From assembly GCF_900110835.1 (NCBI RefSeq), contig NZ_FOJG01000001.1, positions 2,325,499 to 2,389,498 of the forward strand: 64,000 nt of DNA. The letters are read 5' to 3'. This document shows, one piece after another, positions 52,719 to 62,217 of this stretch; the first letter of the stretch is position 1; each line of letters begins with the position of its first letter. The position numbers and the translations under genes are program-made. The notes below the pieces were generated by a model, which was given only the letters and a program-made list of their open reading frames with translations, did no database searches and was not told the DNA's origin. The stretch comes from Chitinophaga arvensicola. GTDB lineage: Bacteria > Bacteroidota > Bacteroidia > Chitinophagales > Chitinophagaceae.

Positions 52719-53591
52719 TTAATCTTCCAGTATACTCGCCAGGTTCATTAACTCATCCTGTTTGTACGCATCTTTATCATCCCGGAAACATTTGGCCAGT
52801 TCTTCCAGCAGAAATTGCACAATACGTTTATTGGATTGCGGTTTAAAGTAGGAGGGAACCGATGGTACAGACACTCTTTTCAGGTAGGTATCCACATCCT
52901 GCTGGGTATAGATTTGCCCCTGTATAGGATCTATAAAAAACAGGATCCGGTGATCATCCGGTGATACCGGTGTGGAAAAATCGATGTAGCTGTCGAAATA
53001 CGCCAGGATAAACTGACGGGGTATATTCACCGCATACACCGGTAAATCCAGCATGGCACAAAGGCTCTGGTAGATGATCCCGTTGGTAACAGGATTACCT
53101 TTTTTGGATTCTACCACCTGGTTAATAAAAAACTGATTTTTACGCTGGTAGGAAACCTCTTCGCCTTTCAGGCCGAAGTAGTTATAGATCATGCTGTTGA
53201 GCACATTGATCTGTTCCAGTGGTGTCAGGTAGTTATTGAGTTCCAGCCAGATATTGCGTTTAATACGGTCTATCTCTGCAATGATCTGTGCATCCATTAA
53301 ATCAGGGAACTGGTACCTGGCCGCCAGGATGGCGCCCTGCATCAGGTCCTGCGTTTCTGAAAGTCCCCATACACGCAACGCTGCCTGTAAATCCTGGTAA
53401 TGTACCCGATGTATCAGCAGTTCTATCCTTTCCTGGATAGACTCGTCTATTGTATTCTCCCACAAATTCTCCAGGTTCGGGATGATATCTTTACCGTACA
53501 GCAATATCTTACTGGCAACCGTATCAAATACCTCCAGATCCGGATCATCCAACAGGTGGAACAAAGCGTTTATTTCTCTGTTTTCGTTCAT
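52719..53591 (-). CDS. SirB1/transglutaminase-like protein
   Basis: From ATG 53591 (MNENREINALFHLLDD) there are 290 residues. The N-terminal ~90 residues are helical, HEAT-like. The middle matches the SirB1_N transglutaminase-like domain: FFINQVVESKKGNPVTNGII, LCAMLDLPVYAVNIPRQFIL and FFIDPIQGQIYT. The Cys-His-Asp triad is not obvious, so activity is doubtful. The family is widespread with unknown function. It is monocistronic, between two convergent or separate transcripts. Confidence 0.8.
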   Translation of the reverse strand: MNENREINALFHLLDDPDLEVFDTVASKILLYGKDIIPNLENLWENTIDESIQERIELLIHRVHYQDLQAALRVWGLSETQDLMQGAILAARYQFPDLMDAQIIAEIDRIKRNIWLELNNYLTPLEQINVLNSMIYNYFGLKGEEVSYQRKNQFFINQVVESKKGNPVTNGIIYQSLCAMLDLPVYAVNIPRQFILAYFDSYIDFSTPVSPDDHRILFFIDPIQGQIYTQQDVDTYLKRVSVPSVPSYFKPQSNKRIVQFLLEELAKCFRDDKDAYKQDELMNLASILED

Positions 53592-53719
53592 ACCATTATT
53601 ATGATCATGTGGCAATCATCAAATAATGTGATCCTGTTGGCAAATTAAATAATAAGCATATCAATCACACTGCAGTTATTATCATTGCCTCCATTTTTCA
53701 GCATATTCTTACCACTGCG

Positions 53720-56068
53720 TTATTCGGCTTTCTTCTTCCTCGGTGGCGCCTTTTTCTTTGGTGGATTGGCTTTGACGTCTTCTATGATCGCCTTGGCTTC
53801 TTCTACCGTTAAATCAGCCGCGTTATCAATTTTTTCTTTCGGTATTTTATAGTTCTTCAGACCTTGCTTGATGTAAGGACCATACGGGCCTTTCAATATC
53901 TGGATCTTTTCCTTTTCAAATATTTTGATGGTGCGTTCGTCCTTTGCAGTACGTTTCTCTGCAATCAACGGCGCTACTTCGTCCAGTTCCACGGTATAAG
54001 GGTCCATTTCCTTTTTCAGGGAATAGAACTTCTTATCATGCTGTGCATACGGACCAAAACGGCCAATGTTCACAATCACATCTGTATCCTCAAACTGGCC
54101 CAGGTTACGCGGCAGTTTAAACAGTTCCATCGCTTCGTCCATGGTGATGGTTTCGATGCTCTGTGTAGCCTTTAATTTGGCAAACCGCGGCTTCTCTTCA
54201 TCTTCCACACTGCCTATCTGGATCATCGGACCATAACGGCCCATTCTCGCTACAATAGGTTTACCGGAAGCAGCATCCACACCCAGCGGACGTTCTCCTT
54301 TTACACGCTCTGCATTTTCCAGGGTGTTTTCCACATCTTTATGGAAAGGAGAATAGAATTCACTGATCATGGTATTCCACACTTTTTTACCGCTGGCAAT
54401 TTCATCAAACTCTTCTTCAATCTTGGCGGTAAAGCCGTAGTCCATCACGTTATTGAAATACTGGTTCAGGAAGTCGGTCACAATCATACCCAGATCTGTC
54501 GGGAACAGTTTGGATTTCTCTGCGCCGGTATTCTCTGCATCCGTTAATTTGGTGATCTTATCTGCTTTAAGGGTCAGGATGCGGAAATCTCTTTTCACGC
54601 CTTCCTTATCTCTTTTTTCTACGTAGTTACGTTTCTGAATAGTAGTAATGGTGGGTGCGTAGGTAGATGGACGGCCGATGCCCAGCTCTTCCAGTTTCTT
54701 CACCAGGCTGGCTTCCGTATAACGCGGCGCCGGGCGGGAGAATCTTTCAGTAGCTTTCATTTCCTTCAGATCCAGGGATTGTTTTACAGCCAGTGGCGGT
54801 AAAGAACCTTCCTGCTCTTCGGTTTCGTCTTCATCATCATGGCTCTCCATATATACTTTCAGGAAGCCATCGAATTTCAGTACTTCTCCACTGGCGCTCA
54901 GCTCTTCATGGTTGGTAGAGATATCGATCTTAGCGATGGTTTTTTCCAGTTCCGCATCAGCCATCTGACTGGCTATGGTGCGTTTCCAGATCAGTTCGTA
55001 CAGTTTGCGGGTATCGCTGTCATCTACCGTGGTGTTTTCCATGTAGGTAGGACGGATGGCCTCATGCGCTTCCTGTGCGGACTCATTTTTATTCTTGAAC
55101 TTCCGGTGCTGGTGGTATTTATCACCAAAACTGGTTTTAATAGCTTTTTCGATTTCACTTACTGCGGTATCGGAGAGGTTGACGGAATCCGTACGCATGT
55201 AGGTGATATTACCGCTTTCATACAGCTTCTGGGCCAGCAACATCGTTTTGGAAACACTGTAGCCCAGTTTACGGCTGGCTTCCTGTTGCAGGGTGGAAGT
55301 GGTGAAAGGCGCTGCGGGCGATTTCTTACCCGGTTTTACCTGTATATCTTTTACGGTATAGGCGGCTCCTACGCATTGTTCCAGGAACTTCTCCGCGTCT
55401 TCGGCGGTTTTGAACTTACCAGGACCATCTGCTTTAAAGGAAATGCTCTTACCATTTATGTCTTTACCAGTGAAATAAGCTTCTACCTTAAAGGTGCTGA
55501 CAGAGCTGAAATTGTTGATTTCCCTTTCTCTTTCAACGATCAGCCTTACTGCTACCGATTGTACGCGGCCGGCAGACAGGGAGTTACGCATGCTCATCTT
55601 ACGCCACAGTACCGGGGAAATTTCAAAACCCACGATACGGTCCAGTATACGGCGCGCCTGCTGGGCGTTTACCCGGTCCATATCCAGTTTGCGTGGATGC
55701 TGTACCGCGTTTTCGATGGCAGGCTTGGTAATTTCGTGAAATACGATTCTTTTGGTAGTCTTGGGATCCAGGTTCAACACCTCACACAGATGCCAGGAAA
55801 TAGCCTCCCCCTCACGGTCCTCATCCGTTGCCAGCCATACCTCATCGGTATCCTTCGCCAGCTTCTTCAGTTCCTTTACTACCTTTTCCTTGTCTTCCGG
55901 GATCACATACTTAGGCTTGAAGTTATTCGCTATGTCTATCCCCATGTCATCCTTCTCCAGATCACGGATGTGACCGAAGCAGGACTTGACTTCGAAGTCT
56001 TTGCCCAATATTTTTTCGATGGTCTTGGCTTTCGCCGGGGACTCAACTATAACTAAATTTTTTGCCAT
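53720..56068 (-). CDS. topA: DNA topoisomerase I (type IA)
   Basis: TopA relaxes negative supercoils. The 782 residues start with the Toprim domain (NLVIVESPAKAKTIEKILG, acidic DEDREGEAISWH). The catalytic tyrosine lies in GNITYMRTDSVNLSD near residue 289, and SLSAGRVQSVAVRLI and RPSTYAPTI are typical. Instead of zinc fingers the C-terminal third has TopoI_C repeats (RMGRYGPMIQIG, NIGRFGPYAQHD, LKGPYGPYIKQG) and a Lys-rich tail. It is usual for Bacteroidota. Confidence 0.97.
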   Translation of the reverse strand: MAKNLVIVESPAKAKTIEKILGKDFEVKSCFGHIRDLEKDDMGIDIANNFKPKYVIPEDKEKVVKELKKLAKDTDEVWLATDEDREGEAISWHLCEVLNLDPKTTKRIVFHEITKPAIENAVQHPRKLDMDRVNAQQARRILDRIVGFEISPVLWRKMSMRNSLSAGRVQSVAVRLIVEREREINNFSSVSTFKVEAYFTGKDINGKSISFKADGPGKFKTAEDAEKFLEQCVGAAYTVKDIQVKPGKKSPAAPFTTSTLQQEASRKLGYSVSKTMLLAQKLYESGNITYMRTDSVNLSDTAVSEIEKAIKTSFGDKYHQHRKFKNKNESAQEAHEAIRPTYMENTTVDDSDTRKLYELIWKRTIASQMADAELEKTIAKIDISTNHEELSASGEVLKFDGFLKVYMESHDDEDETEEQEGSLPPLAVKQSLDLKEMKATERFSRPAPRYTEASLVKKLEELGIGRPSTYAPTITTIQKRNYVEKRDKEGVKRDFRILTLKADKITKLTDAENTGAEKSKLFPTDLGMIVTDFLNQYFNNVMDYGFTAKIEEEFDEIASGKKVWNTMISEFYSPFHKDVENTLENAERVKGERPLGVDAASGKPIVARMGRYGPMIQIGSVEDEEKPRFAKLKATQSIETITMDEAMELFKLPRNLGQFEDTDVIVNIGRFGPYAQHDKKFYSLKKEMDPYTVELDEVAPLIAEKRTAKDERTIKIFEKEKIQILKGPYGPYIKQGLKNYKIPKEKIDNAADLTVEEAKAIIEDVKANPPKKKAPPRKKKAE

Positions 56069-56513
56069 GTATGCTTCTTTAATATGCTGCTAAATACGCA
56101 AAATTCTGTAAAATAATTACTTCAATGAATTTCGCAATAATATAAAATTATATTGATATTGGTCAGTTTGCCTAAAATAGTTTATCTATCCTTAAAGGGG
56201 TTGATACGCATTTAAAAGTTTTAACCAGCTATCCGTTATCTGCCAATTGTCTGTTTTTGTCATAAAAAAAGATATAAAAAGGGATGGTGGTCCAGCGAAT
56301 ATACCTACTTTTCAAGGTGACAGGCCCGGGGGCAAACAGACATTAAGACAAATAAAGATAATGAAACTATATATAGATATGGTAAAAGTCCGGCCAGTTG
56401 ACCTTTTCGGCCGGTTAACCGGGGAAAAGCATCCGGAGCGCCTTTAAAACACGTATATTAGAAACCACGAATCAGATCGATACCGGCGGTTTGTTATTTT
56501 AAAATAAATTATA
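56069..56513. other. 445-bp intergenic region with no convincing gene
   Basis: It is A/T-rich near topA and G/C-richer near 56310-56445. A short ATG frame (56361-56447, 28 codons) and a TTG-started frame around it lack any recognisable family or ribosome site. A stem GGCCGG/CCGGCC is possible around 56390-56415. I see no tRNA, riboswitch or repeat. Confidence 0.5.
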
Positions 56514-57278
56514 ATGGATATAGTTATTGTTGGCACTGGGAATGTTGCACATTGTTTCGGACATCTCTTAAAAATCCATGGTCACCAGGTAAAACAGGTG
56601 ATCAGCCGTCAGAAGGAGCATGCGAAAGAGCTGGGCGAGATGCTTCATGCAAGCTATACAGACGATCTGCAGGATATCAGCATGGACGCGGATGTGTACC
56701 TGCTGGCGGTAAGCGACAGCGCCATCCCTGAACTGAACGATCAGCTCCGCCTGGGCAAACGTATGGTGGCACATACTGCAGGTGCAGTTCCCCTGAGCGC
56801 CATCTCCCGGATATCCTCCAACACAGGGGTATTATATCCTTTACAATCGATCCGCAAGGAGTTAAAGAGCTACCCGCCCATCCCCGTGATGCTGGAAGCC
56901 AGCAACGACGAAGTGCTACGGCGTCTGCAATCGCTGGCGCAGAGTATATCCGGCAGCGTCACCATCACTTCTTCCGAACAACGGCTGAAATATCACCTCA
57001 CCGCTGTACTCTGTAATAATTTCACCAATCACCTCATCGCACAGGCAAAAGCCTATTGTGAACGGGAGCAGCTGGACTTCACCCTGCTGCAACCTATTAT
57101 AAAGGAGACCTTCGACCGGCTGGAGAAATTCCCGCCGGAATCGGTACAAACCGGTCCGGCCCTGCGCCAGGATGAAACTACCATGAACCAGCACCGGGAA
57201 TTATTGGCCGGTGATCCCTATCTGCAACTGGTTTACCAGGTGATGTCTGATGCTATTTACCAGTTCCATAATAAATAG
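56514..57278 (+). CDS. Rossmann-like and DUF2520 domain protein
   Basis: The 254 residues comprise an NAD(P)-binding domain (MDIVIVGTGNVAHCFGHLL, GxGxxA) and an all-helical DUF2520 domain (~120-254). AVSDSAIPELND and VAHTAGAVPLSAI match the ProC/F420-oxidoreductase-like family, with YPLQSIRKE and CNNFTNHLIAQAKAYCE in the second half. The family is conserved in Bacteroidota as a suspected dehydrogenase; substrate unknown. It is first of a four-gene plus-strand run with the KdsC-like, UbiA and maf genes. Confidence 0.87.
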   Translation: MDIVIVGTGNVAHCFGHLLKIHGHQVKQVISRQKEHAKELGEMLHASYTDDLQDISMDADVYLLAVSDSAIPELNDQLRLGKRMVAHTAGAVPLSAISRISSNTGVLYPLQSIRKELKSYPPIPVMLEASNDEVLRRLQSLAQSISGSVTITSSEQRLKYHLTAVLCNNFTNHLIAQAKAYCEREQLDFTLLQPIIKETFDRLEKFPPESVQTGPALRQDETTMNQHRELLAGDPYLQLVYQVMSDAIYQFHNK

Positions 57279-57308
57279 AGAATAAGTGTTTGTTAATGCG
57301 TAATTGGC

Positions 57309-57316
57309 TATTTTTG
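57309..57316 (+). promoter_or_regulatory. -7-like box immediately before the KdsC-like gene
   Basis: TATTTTTG matches TAnnTTTG and ends 5 nt before the ATG at 57322, with TTTG at 57289-57292 as a possible -33 element (16-nt spacer). If used, the message would be leaderless. Confidence 0.35.
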
Positions 57317-57321
57317 GCCCC

Positions 57322-57843
57322 ATGAACGTATTGGCTTTATTTAAATCTATCACCACCTTTGTGCTGGATGTGGATGGGGTACTCACAGATGGCACCCTGC
57401 AATTGCTGCCGGGAGGAGAAATGTCCCGCAGAATGAACATCAAGGATGGCTACGCTTTGCAACTCGCAGTGAAAAAAGGATACCGTGTAGTCATTATCTC
57501 CGGAGGAAAATCAGAGAGTGTGGTCAGCAGGTTACAGGGACTGGGCATAAAAGATATTTACACCGGCGTACATGATAAGCAGGAGAAACTGCAGGATTAT
57601 GTTTTTGAGAATGATCTTCGCTGGGACGAGATACTATATATGGGAGATGATATCCCGGACTATCCGCCTATGCAACTGGTAGGCCTGCCCACCTGCCCCG
57701 CAGATGCTGCCGCTGAAATAAAGAGTATTTCCAGGTATATTTCCCCGTTGCCCGGAGGCCATGGATGCGTGCGGGAAGTCATGGAAAAAGTATTGAAACT
57801 GAATGGACATTGGTTAATGGACGAAGGAATAGCATCGAAATAA
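57322..57843 (+). CDS. KdsC-like HAD phosphatase (3-deoxy-D-manno-octulosonate-8-P phosphatase type)
   Basis: From ATG 57322 (MNVLALFKSITTFVLD) there are 173 residues, a capless HAD of KdsC size. Motif I is LDVDGVLTDG, motif II the ISGG of VVIISGGKSE, and motif IV GDDIPDYPPM. KdsC makes Kdo for lipopolysaccharide, and the tetrameric capless type fits, though related enzymes act on other sugar phosphates. A TTG start at 57304 is not needed. It follows the DUF2520 gene by 43 bp and precedes the UbiA gene by 15 bp. Confidence 0.9.
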   Translation: MNVLALFKSITTFVLDVDGVLTDGTLQLLPGGEMSRRMNIKDGYALQLAVKKGYRVVIISGGKSESVVSRLQGLGIKDIYTGVHDKQEKLQDYVFENDLRWDEILYMGDDIPDYPPMQLVGLPTCPADAAAEIKSISRYISPLPGGHGCVREVMEKVLKLNGHWLMDEGIASK

Positions 57844-57858
57844 TAAAAGGAAAACACT

Positions 57859-58800
57859 ATGAAGCTCTGGGCTGCATTTTTTAAACTGATCAGGTATCCA
57901 AACCTGATATATATAGGCCTTACTCAGTTTTTACTGCAATACTGTGTAGTAGAACCGGTATTGCGCAGCTCCGGTGAAGAACCGTCTCTGCCCGTTCCCC
58001 AGTTTGTTTTACTCAGTTTGTCTACCATCCTGGTAGCAGCTGCCGGTTATATTATCAATGACTATTTTGATATCAACATAGACATTGTGAATAAACCAGA
58101 CAAAATGGTGCTGGACAAAATTATCAGCCGGCGCTGGGCCATGGCCTGGCATACCATGCTGAACCTGGCCGGCGTATCCCTGGGTTTCCTGGTAGCCTGG
58201 AAAACCGGGCAGTTCTATCTTGGGTTTACCCAGGTGATCTGTTCCCTGCTCCTGTGGTTTTATTCCACCTCTTTTAAAAGACAGGTATTGATCGGTAATG
58301 TGGTGATTTCCCTGCTTACTGCGTTGGCCGTGGTAGTAGTAGGATTTTACGAAAAGCAGATCTATCATAGCTTTGAAGCCATTATGTCGGCCACCGGCCG
58401 GAAACTGATCCAGATTATCGGGGTGTATGCATTGTTTGCTTTCCTGATTTCTATGGTAAGGGAAATAGTGAAAGACCTGGAAGATATGATGGGCGACAGC
58501 AAAGACGGTTGCCGTACCATGCCTATCGCATGGGGAGTGCTGGCCGCGAAACGTTTTTGTAATGGGCTGTTGCTGGCGCTGATCATCATTATCCTGCTCG
58601 TGGAAATCCGTGTATGGATACTGGGTTGGTATGTGGCTATCGGCTATCTGTTCCTCTTTGTGCAGGTGCCTTGCGCTTACATCTACCTGCAGTTGAAAAA
58701 AGCCAGCTTACCGGAACATTACCACAAAGTAAGTTCTCTTGTAAAAGTGATCATGCTCACGGGCATTTTATCCATGATATTCTTTAAAATTTATTTATAG
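57859..58800 (+). CDS. UbiA-family prenyltransferase
   Basis: The 313-residue membrane protein has ~8 hydrophobic segments. The first Asp-rich motif is NDYFDINIDIVNKPDK and the second is VKDLEDMMGDSKDG, both typical of UbiA. In Bacteroidota this type is often annotated as geranylgeranylglycerol-phosphate geranylgeranyltransferase; related enzymes make menaquinone or heme O. The acceptor cannot be fixed from sequence. The gene lies 15 bp after the KdsC-like gene and 2 bp before maf, so it is co-transcribed. Confidence 0.87.
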   Translation: MKLWAAFFKLIRYPNLIYIGLTQFLLQYCVVEPVLRSSGEEPSLPVPQFVLLSLSTILVAAAGYIINDYFDINIDIVNKPDKMVLDKIISRRWAMAWHTMLNLAGVSLGFLVAWKTGQFYLGFTQVICSLLLWFYSTSFKRQVLIGNVVISLLTALAVVVVGFYEKQIYHSFEAIMSATGRKLIQIIGVYALFAFLISMVREIVKDLEDMMGDSKDGCRTMPIAWGVLAAKRFCNGLLLALIIIILLVEIRVWILGWYVAIGYLFLFVQVPCAYIYLQLKKASLPEHYHKVSSLVKVIMLTGILSMIFFKIYL

Positions 58801-58802
58801 AG

Positions 58803-59372
58803 ATGAATAACGCAACGGTTATCCTGGCTTCGCAGTCGCCGCGCAGAAAGCAGCTGCTGGAACAGGCCGGCATTCCTTTCGAAGTGAAGGTGGTAGAAAC
58901 AGCAGAAACATTTCCTCCTGAACTGGCTATCCCGGAGATCCCCGTGCATATTGCCCGTCAGAAAGCAGATGCAGTAAAGGAACTTTGCAGCCAGACGGAT
59001 ATTATCATTGCAGCAGATACAGTGGTGGTGCTGGACGATACCATTATCGGCAAACCGAAAGACCGCGAAGATGCGATCGGTATTTTGTCGCGCCTGAGTG
59101 GCCGCGAGCATCGTGTCATCACGGGTGTGATTATCCGGCGGGGCACAAAGGAAGTGGCTTTTTCAAAAATTACAGCAGTACATTTCAAACCGCTGACAAC
59201 CGCACAGATCACGTTTTACGTAGACCATTACAAACCTTTTGATAAAGCGGGGGCCTATGCGATCCAGGAATGGATTGGTGCGGTAGGCATCGACAGCATT
59301 AACGGTTGTTTCTATAATGTAATGGGGCTTCCGGTTAGCAGGGTGGTGGAAGAACTGGCTGCCTTTAACTGA
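58803..59372 (+). CDS. maf: Maf-family nucleoside triphosphate pyrophosphatase
   Basis: Maf hydrolyses non-canonical or excess dTTP/UTP. The 189 residues start with ASQSPRRKQLLEQAGIPFEV, and contain AADTVVVLDD, the KPKDREDA loop and the YAIQEWIGAVGIDSINGCFYNVMGLP C-terminal block in two parts. QEW, rather than QGx, in the C-terminal block is seen in part of the family. A terminator follows. Confidence 0.93.
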   Translation: MNNATVILASQSPRRKQLLEQAGIPFEVKVVETAETFPPELAIPEIPVHIARQKADAVKELCSQTDIIIAADTVVVLDDTIIGKPKDREDAIGILSRLSGREHRVITGVIIRRGTKEVAFSKITAVHFKPLTTAQITFYVDHYKPFDKAGAYAIQEWIGAVGIDSINGCFYNVMGLPVSRVVEELAAFN

Positions 59373-59382
59373 TTTAAATACG

Positions 59383-59409
59383 AACGGCGCAGGGAACTGC
59401 GCCGTTTTT
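59383..59409. terminator. Terminator between maf and hom
   Basis: AACGGCGCAG (59383-59392) pairs with CTGCGCCGTT (59397-59406) around GGAA, with a T tract after it. The two transcripts converge here. Confidence 0.9.
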
Positions 59410-59439
59410 ACGATTGGTTTTTGCTTATTTACATATCTT

Positions 59440-60621
59440 TTATTCCAATACAAGAATATTCACGTCTTTGTTTTTCAGCCAGCCGGCATCTCTCAGTTTC
59501 TGTAAGTTAATCGTACCTACCACATAACGCCATTCTGTTGATTCATACTTCTCAGAGATGTTGAAGAACTGTGTCAGATCTACCTGGTCGGGTGTTTTGT
59601 AACGCAGGTATACTTTCAGTTTTACATCATTGGTGAAGGTAGGCTGGTTGTTTTGTTTGATCTTTTTGTACTCGTAGCGATAGTTGTACACCAGTGCAGA
59701 AATATCGGATAACACGGCACTACCGGTTGCGGTACCGCCTGCGCCTTTACCAACAAAGAATTGTTTATCGGTGAAAGCACTTTCCAGCAGGATACCATTG
59801 TACTCGTTGTATACATCGTAGAGCAGGTTGTGTTCTTTGATGAGGTGCGGCAATACATAAGAAAATACATGACCGTTCTGACGGCGGCATTGCGCAATCA
59901 GTTTAATGGTACAATTTCTTTGTTTGGCAAATTGTATATCGAAATCATTCAGGTGATGAATACCGAAGTTGAACACTTCTTCCGGTTTCACGAAGGTGCC
60001 GAAAGCATGCAGCAACAGGATAACGATTTTAAATTTCGGATCGTATCCTTCGATGTCGAGGGTAGGATCTGTTTCAGCAAAACCCAGATCCTGTGCCTGT
60101 TGCAGGGCGGTATCGAAGCTGAGGTTTTCTTCAAATATTTTAGTAAGAATATAGTTCGTAGAGCCGTTACAGATACCTTCTACAGCATTGAGCAGGTCAT
60201 TGTCATAATATTCTTCCAGGTTGCGGATAATGGGAATACTGGCGCAGCTGGACGCTTCATACAGGAATGGAACTTTATTTTCTGCCTGTAGTTGATAGAG
60301 GGCGGGCAGGTTTTCCGCGATCATGCGTTTGCTGGCGCTTACTACTGCTTTACCATTGCGGAGCGCAGTGCTCACAATTTCAAAAGCAGCTTCTGTTTCG
60401 TTGATCAGTTCTACTACTACGTCAATGGTAGGATCTTCGAGGATTTCATTTTTATCTGTTGTAAAATAACTGCTATCGATAGGTCTTGATTTATTGGGGT
60501 CTTTAATACAGATTTTTTTGATCCTTGCATTAATACCTTTTGTTCTGTTCAAAACTTCATAGAGTCCTTGTCCTACGACACCGAAACCGAAAATACCTAA
60601 ATTGATGGTCTTGTTTTCCAT
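59440..60621 (-). CDS. hom: Homoserine dehydrogenase
   Basis: Hom reduces aspartate semialdehyde to homoserine. The 393 residues have the NAD(P) motif GIFGFGVVGQGLYEV, a substrate block with GICNGSTNYILTKIFEE and GFAETDPTLDIEGYD, and a catalytic lysine in the KIVILLLHAFG region. There is no ACT regulatory domain and no fused aspartokinase; control is probably by the SAM riboswitch upstream of metB, which lies 95 bp before it on the same strand. Confidence 0.95.
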   Translation of the reverse strand: MENKTINLGIFGFGVVGQGLYEVLNRTKGINARIKKICIKDPNKSRPIDSSYFTTDKNEILEDPTIDVVVELINETEAAFEIVSTALRNGKAVVSASKRMIAENLPALYQLQAENKVPFLYEASSCASIPIIRNLEEYYDNDLLNAVEGICNGSTNYILTKIFEENLSFDTALQQAQDLGFAETDPTLDIEGYDPKFKIVILLLHAFGTFVKPEEVFNFGIHHLNDFDIQFAKQRNCTIKLIAQCRRQNGHVFSYVLPHLIKEHNLLYDVYNEYNGILLESAFTDKQFFVGKGAGGTATGSAVLSDISALVYNYRYEYKKIKQNNQPTFTNDVKLKVYLRYKTPDQVDLTQFFNISEKYESTEWRYVVGTINLQKLRDAGWLKNKDVNILVLE

Positions 60622-60716
60622 ACTTTTTTTTGAGCTTTCCGCCTGCAGCAGTTAGTCTTTCGCAATGCAGAGTTGATCAGGCTCCGGATGGCGGAAGTGG
60701 TGGTAACCACTGAAGG

Positions 60717-61895
60717 CTATTGTAAAACAGTAATTTGCTTGCCTGCCGGATGGTTTAATTTATCCAGCGCCTGTTTCAGGTCGTTGATCAGGTCATCGGC
60801 ATCTTCGATACCTACTGATAAACGGATGCAGGAATCCTGCAGACCTGTTTTTTTCCGGAATTCTTCCGGTATGTTGCGATGCGTCATGGTGGCCGGATGG
60901 GCCAGCATACTCTTCACGCCGCCGAAGCTTTCAGCGAGCTTAAACAGTTTGGTCGCGTTTACGATACGGATCGCGTTTTTGATATTGTCGCTTTTCAGGG
61001 AAAAGCTCACCAGTGCGCCATAATTTTTCTGTTGTTTACGGGCGATGTGGTGGTTTTTATGTGTGGCCAGTCCGGGGTAGAATACTTTATCTACTGCGGG
61101 ATGTGCCGCCAGCCAGTTAGCTACGGCGCTGGCATTGCTGCATTGTTTTTCCAGCCGCAGGTATAATGTTTCGATACCGCGTATGGTGAGCCAGGCTTCA
61201 AACGGGCTGAGGATACTACCTGAAATATTCTGGTTGTACCGGATCTGGTCTGCCAGTGCTTTTGAGTTCACTACCACCAGGCCGGCGATGACGTCGCAGT
61301 GGCCTGCCAGGTATTTGGAAGCGCTGTGGATCACGAGATCTGCACCCAGCGTTAAAGGTTGTTGCAGTAAAGGTGTACTGAAGGTATTGTCTACCGCCAG
61401 GAGGATATTATGTTGTTTGGCGATTTTGCTGATAGATTTAATATCAGAAACGCGCAAAGTCGGATTGGTAGGCGATTCCAGCCAGATGATCTTTGTATTG
61501 GGCGTAATGGCTGCCAGTACTTTATCGAGGTTGCTGGTATCCACAAAATTCACTTTGATACCAAAGCGTTCAAACATGTGGTTAAAGATCTGGAAGATAC
61601 CGCCGTAAGTGTCTTCCACGGCCATGATTTCATCGCCGGTTTTCAACAGCTTCAGTACTGCATCAATGGCCGACATGCCGCTGGCAAACGCAAATCCGGC
61701 AAACCCTTCTTCCAGGTTGCAGATCAGGTCTTCCAGCACTTTTCTCGTGGGGTTGTTTGCCCGCGAAAACTCAAAGCCTTTATTGATGCCGGGTGATTCC
61801 TGCACAAAGGTGGATGTTTGATAGATAGGCACAGAAATGGCGCCTGTCAGTTCGTCTACCGGAATGCTATGAATCAGTTGTGTAGCTGTTTTCAT
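60717..61895 (-). CDS. metB: Cystathionine gamma-synthase (Cys/Met metabolism PLP enzyme)
   Basis: The 392-residue enzyme has the family pattern: EFSRANNPTRKVLEDLI, AVEDTYGGIFQIF, WLESPTNPTLRVSDI, and the PLP lysine in HSASKYLAGHCD. The ending RLSVGIEDADDLI is typical. Gamma-synthase, gamma-lyase and beta-lyase share these motifs; the SAM-I riboswitch and adjacent hom favour synthesis, so MetB is chosen. hom follows 95 bp downstream. Confidence 0.9.
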   Translation of the reverse strand: MKTATQLIHSIPVDELTGAISVPIYQTSTFVQESPGINKGFEFSRANNPTRKVLEDLICNLEEGFAGFAFASGMSAIDAVLKLLKTGDEIMAVEDTYGGIFQIFNHMFERFGIKVNFVDTSNLDKVLAAITPNTKIIWLESPTNPTLRVSDIKSISKIAKQHNILLAVDNTFSTPLLQQPLTLGADLVIHSASKYLAGHCDVIAGLVVVNSKALADQIRYNQNISGSILSPFEAWLTIRGIETLYLRLEKQCSNASAVANWLAAHPAVDKVFYPGLATHKNHHIARKQQKNYGALVSFSLKSDNIKNAIRIVNATKLFKLAESFGGVKSMLAHPATMTHRNIPEEFRKKTGLQDSCIRLSVGIEDADDLINDLKQALDKLNHPAGKQITVLQ

Positions 61896-62008
61896 GTTAT
61901 TAGTTAGGTTTAATGATGTTCAATGTGCACAATTGCCTACTGCAACTTTATCATTAAAGATCAACTTAAACAACAACAAATCCATGAAAGGTGGTGAGGA
62001 GGGGGCAT

Positions 62009-62041
62009 AAAAAAAGCTCTCCCGTATGTTGGAAGAGCTCC
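62009..62041 (-). terminator. Attenuator terminator of the SAM riboswitch
   Basis: On the minus strand GGAGCTCTTCC pairs imperfectly with GGGAGAGCT and is followed by TTTTTTT. It lies between the aptamer and metB, as in transcription-terminating SAM-I switches. Confidence 0.85.
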
Positions 62042-62082
62042 TTTAGAAAGTTATATATATCTGTGAAGTATTATCTCTGCCA

Positions 62083-62199
62083 ACTTATCTTTCCCCGATT
62101 CGCACCGGGGCAGGAATTAGCACCTTTTTCCTGATAAAATAATCAGGAAAGGTTGCTAAGGCATCGCAGGGCCAAGTCCCTCCGCCTTTCTGGATAAGT
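62083..62199 (-). ncRNA. SAM-I (S-box) riboswitch
   Basis: Minus-strand order is CTTATCC (P1), AGAAAGGCGGAGGGACTGGCCC-like block split as AGGCGGAGGGACTTGGCC and CTGCGATGCC, then TTAGCAACC, a P3 stem with TTTCCTGATTATTTTATCAGGAAA, GGTGCTAATTCCTGCC, GCGAATCGGGGAAAGATAAG (P1'). These are the invariant S-box parts. Control is over metB and, by read-through, hom. Confidence 0.96.
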
Positions 62200-62217
62200 G
62201 ATGTGTAAGAACTGGCG

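Noticed and set aside
54839..56056. 405-residue open frame on the plus strand
   Set aside because: It is antisense to topA, which is certain; composition is that of a shadow frame.
56247..56447. 66-residue frame starting with TTG
   Set aside because: No family, no ribosome site, non-ATG start; treated as non-coding.
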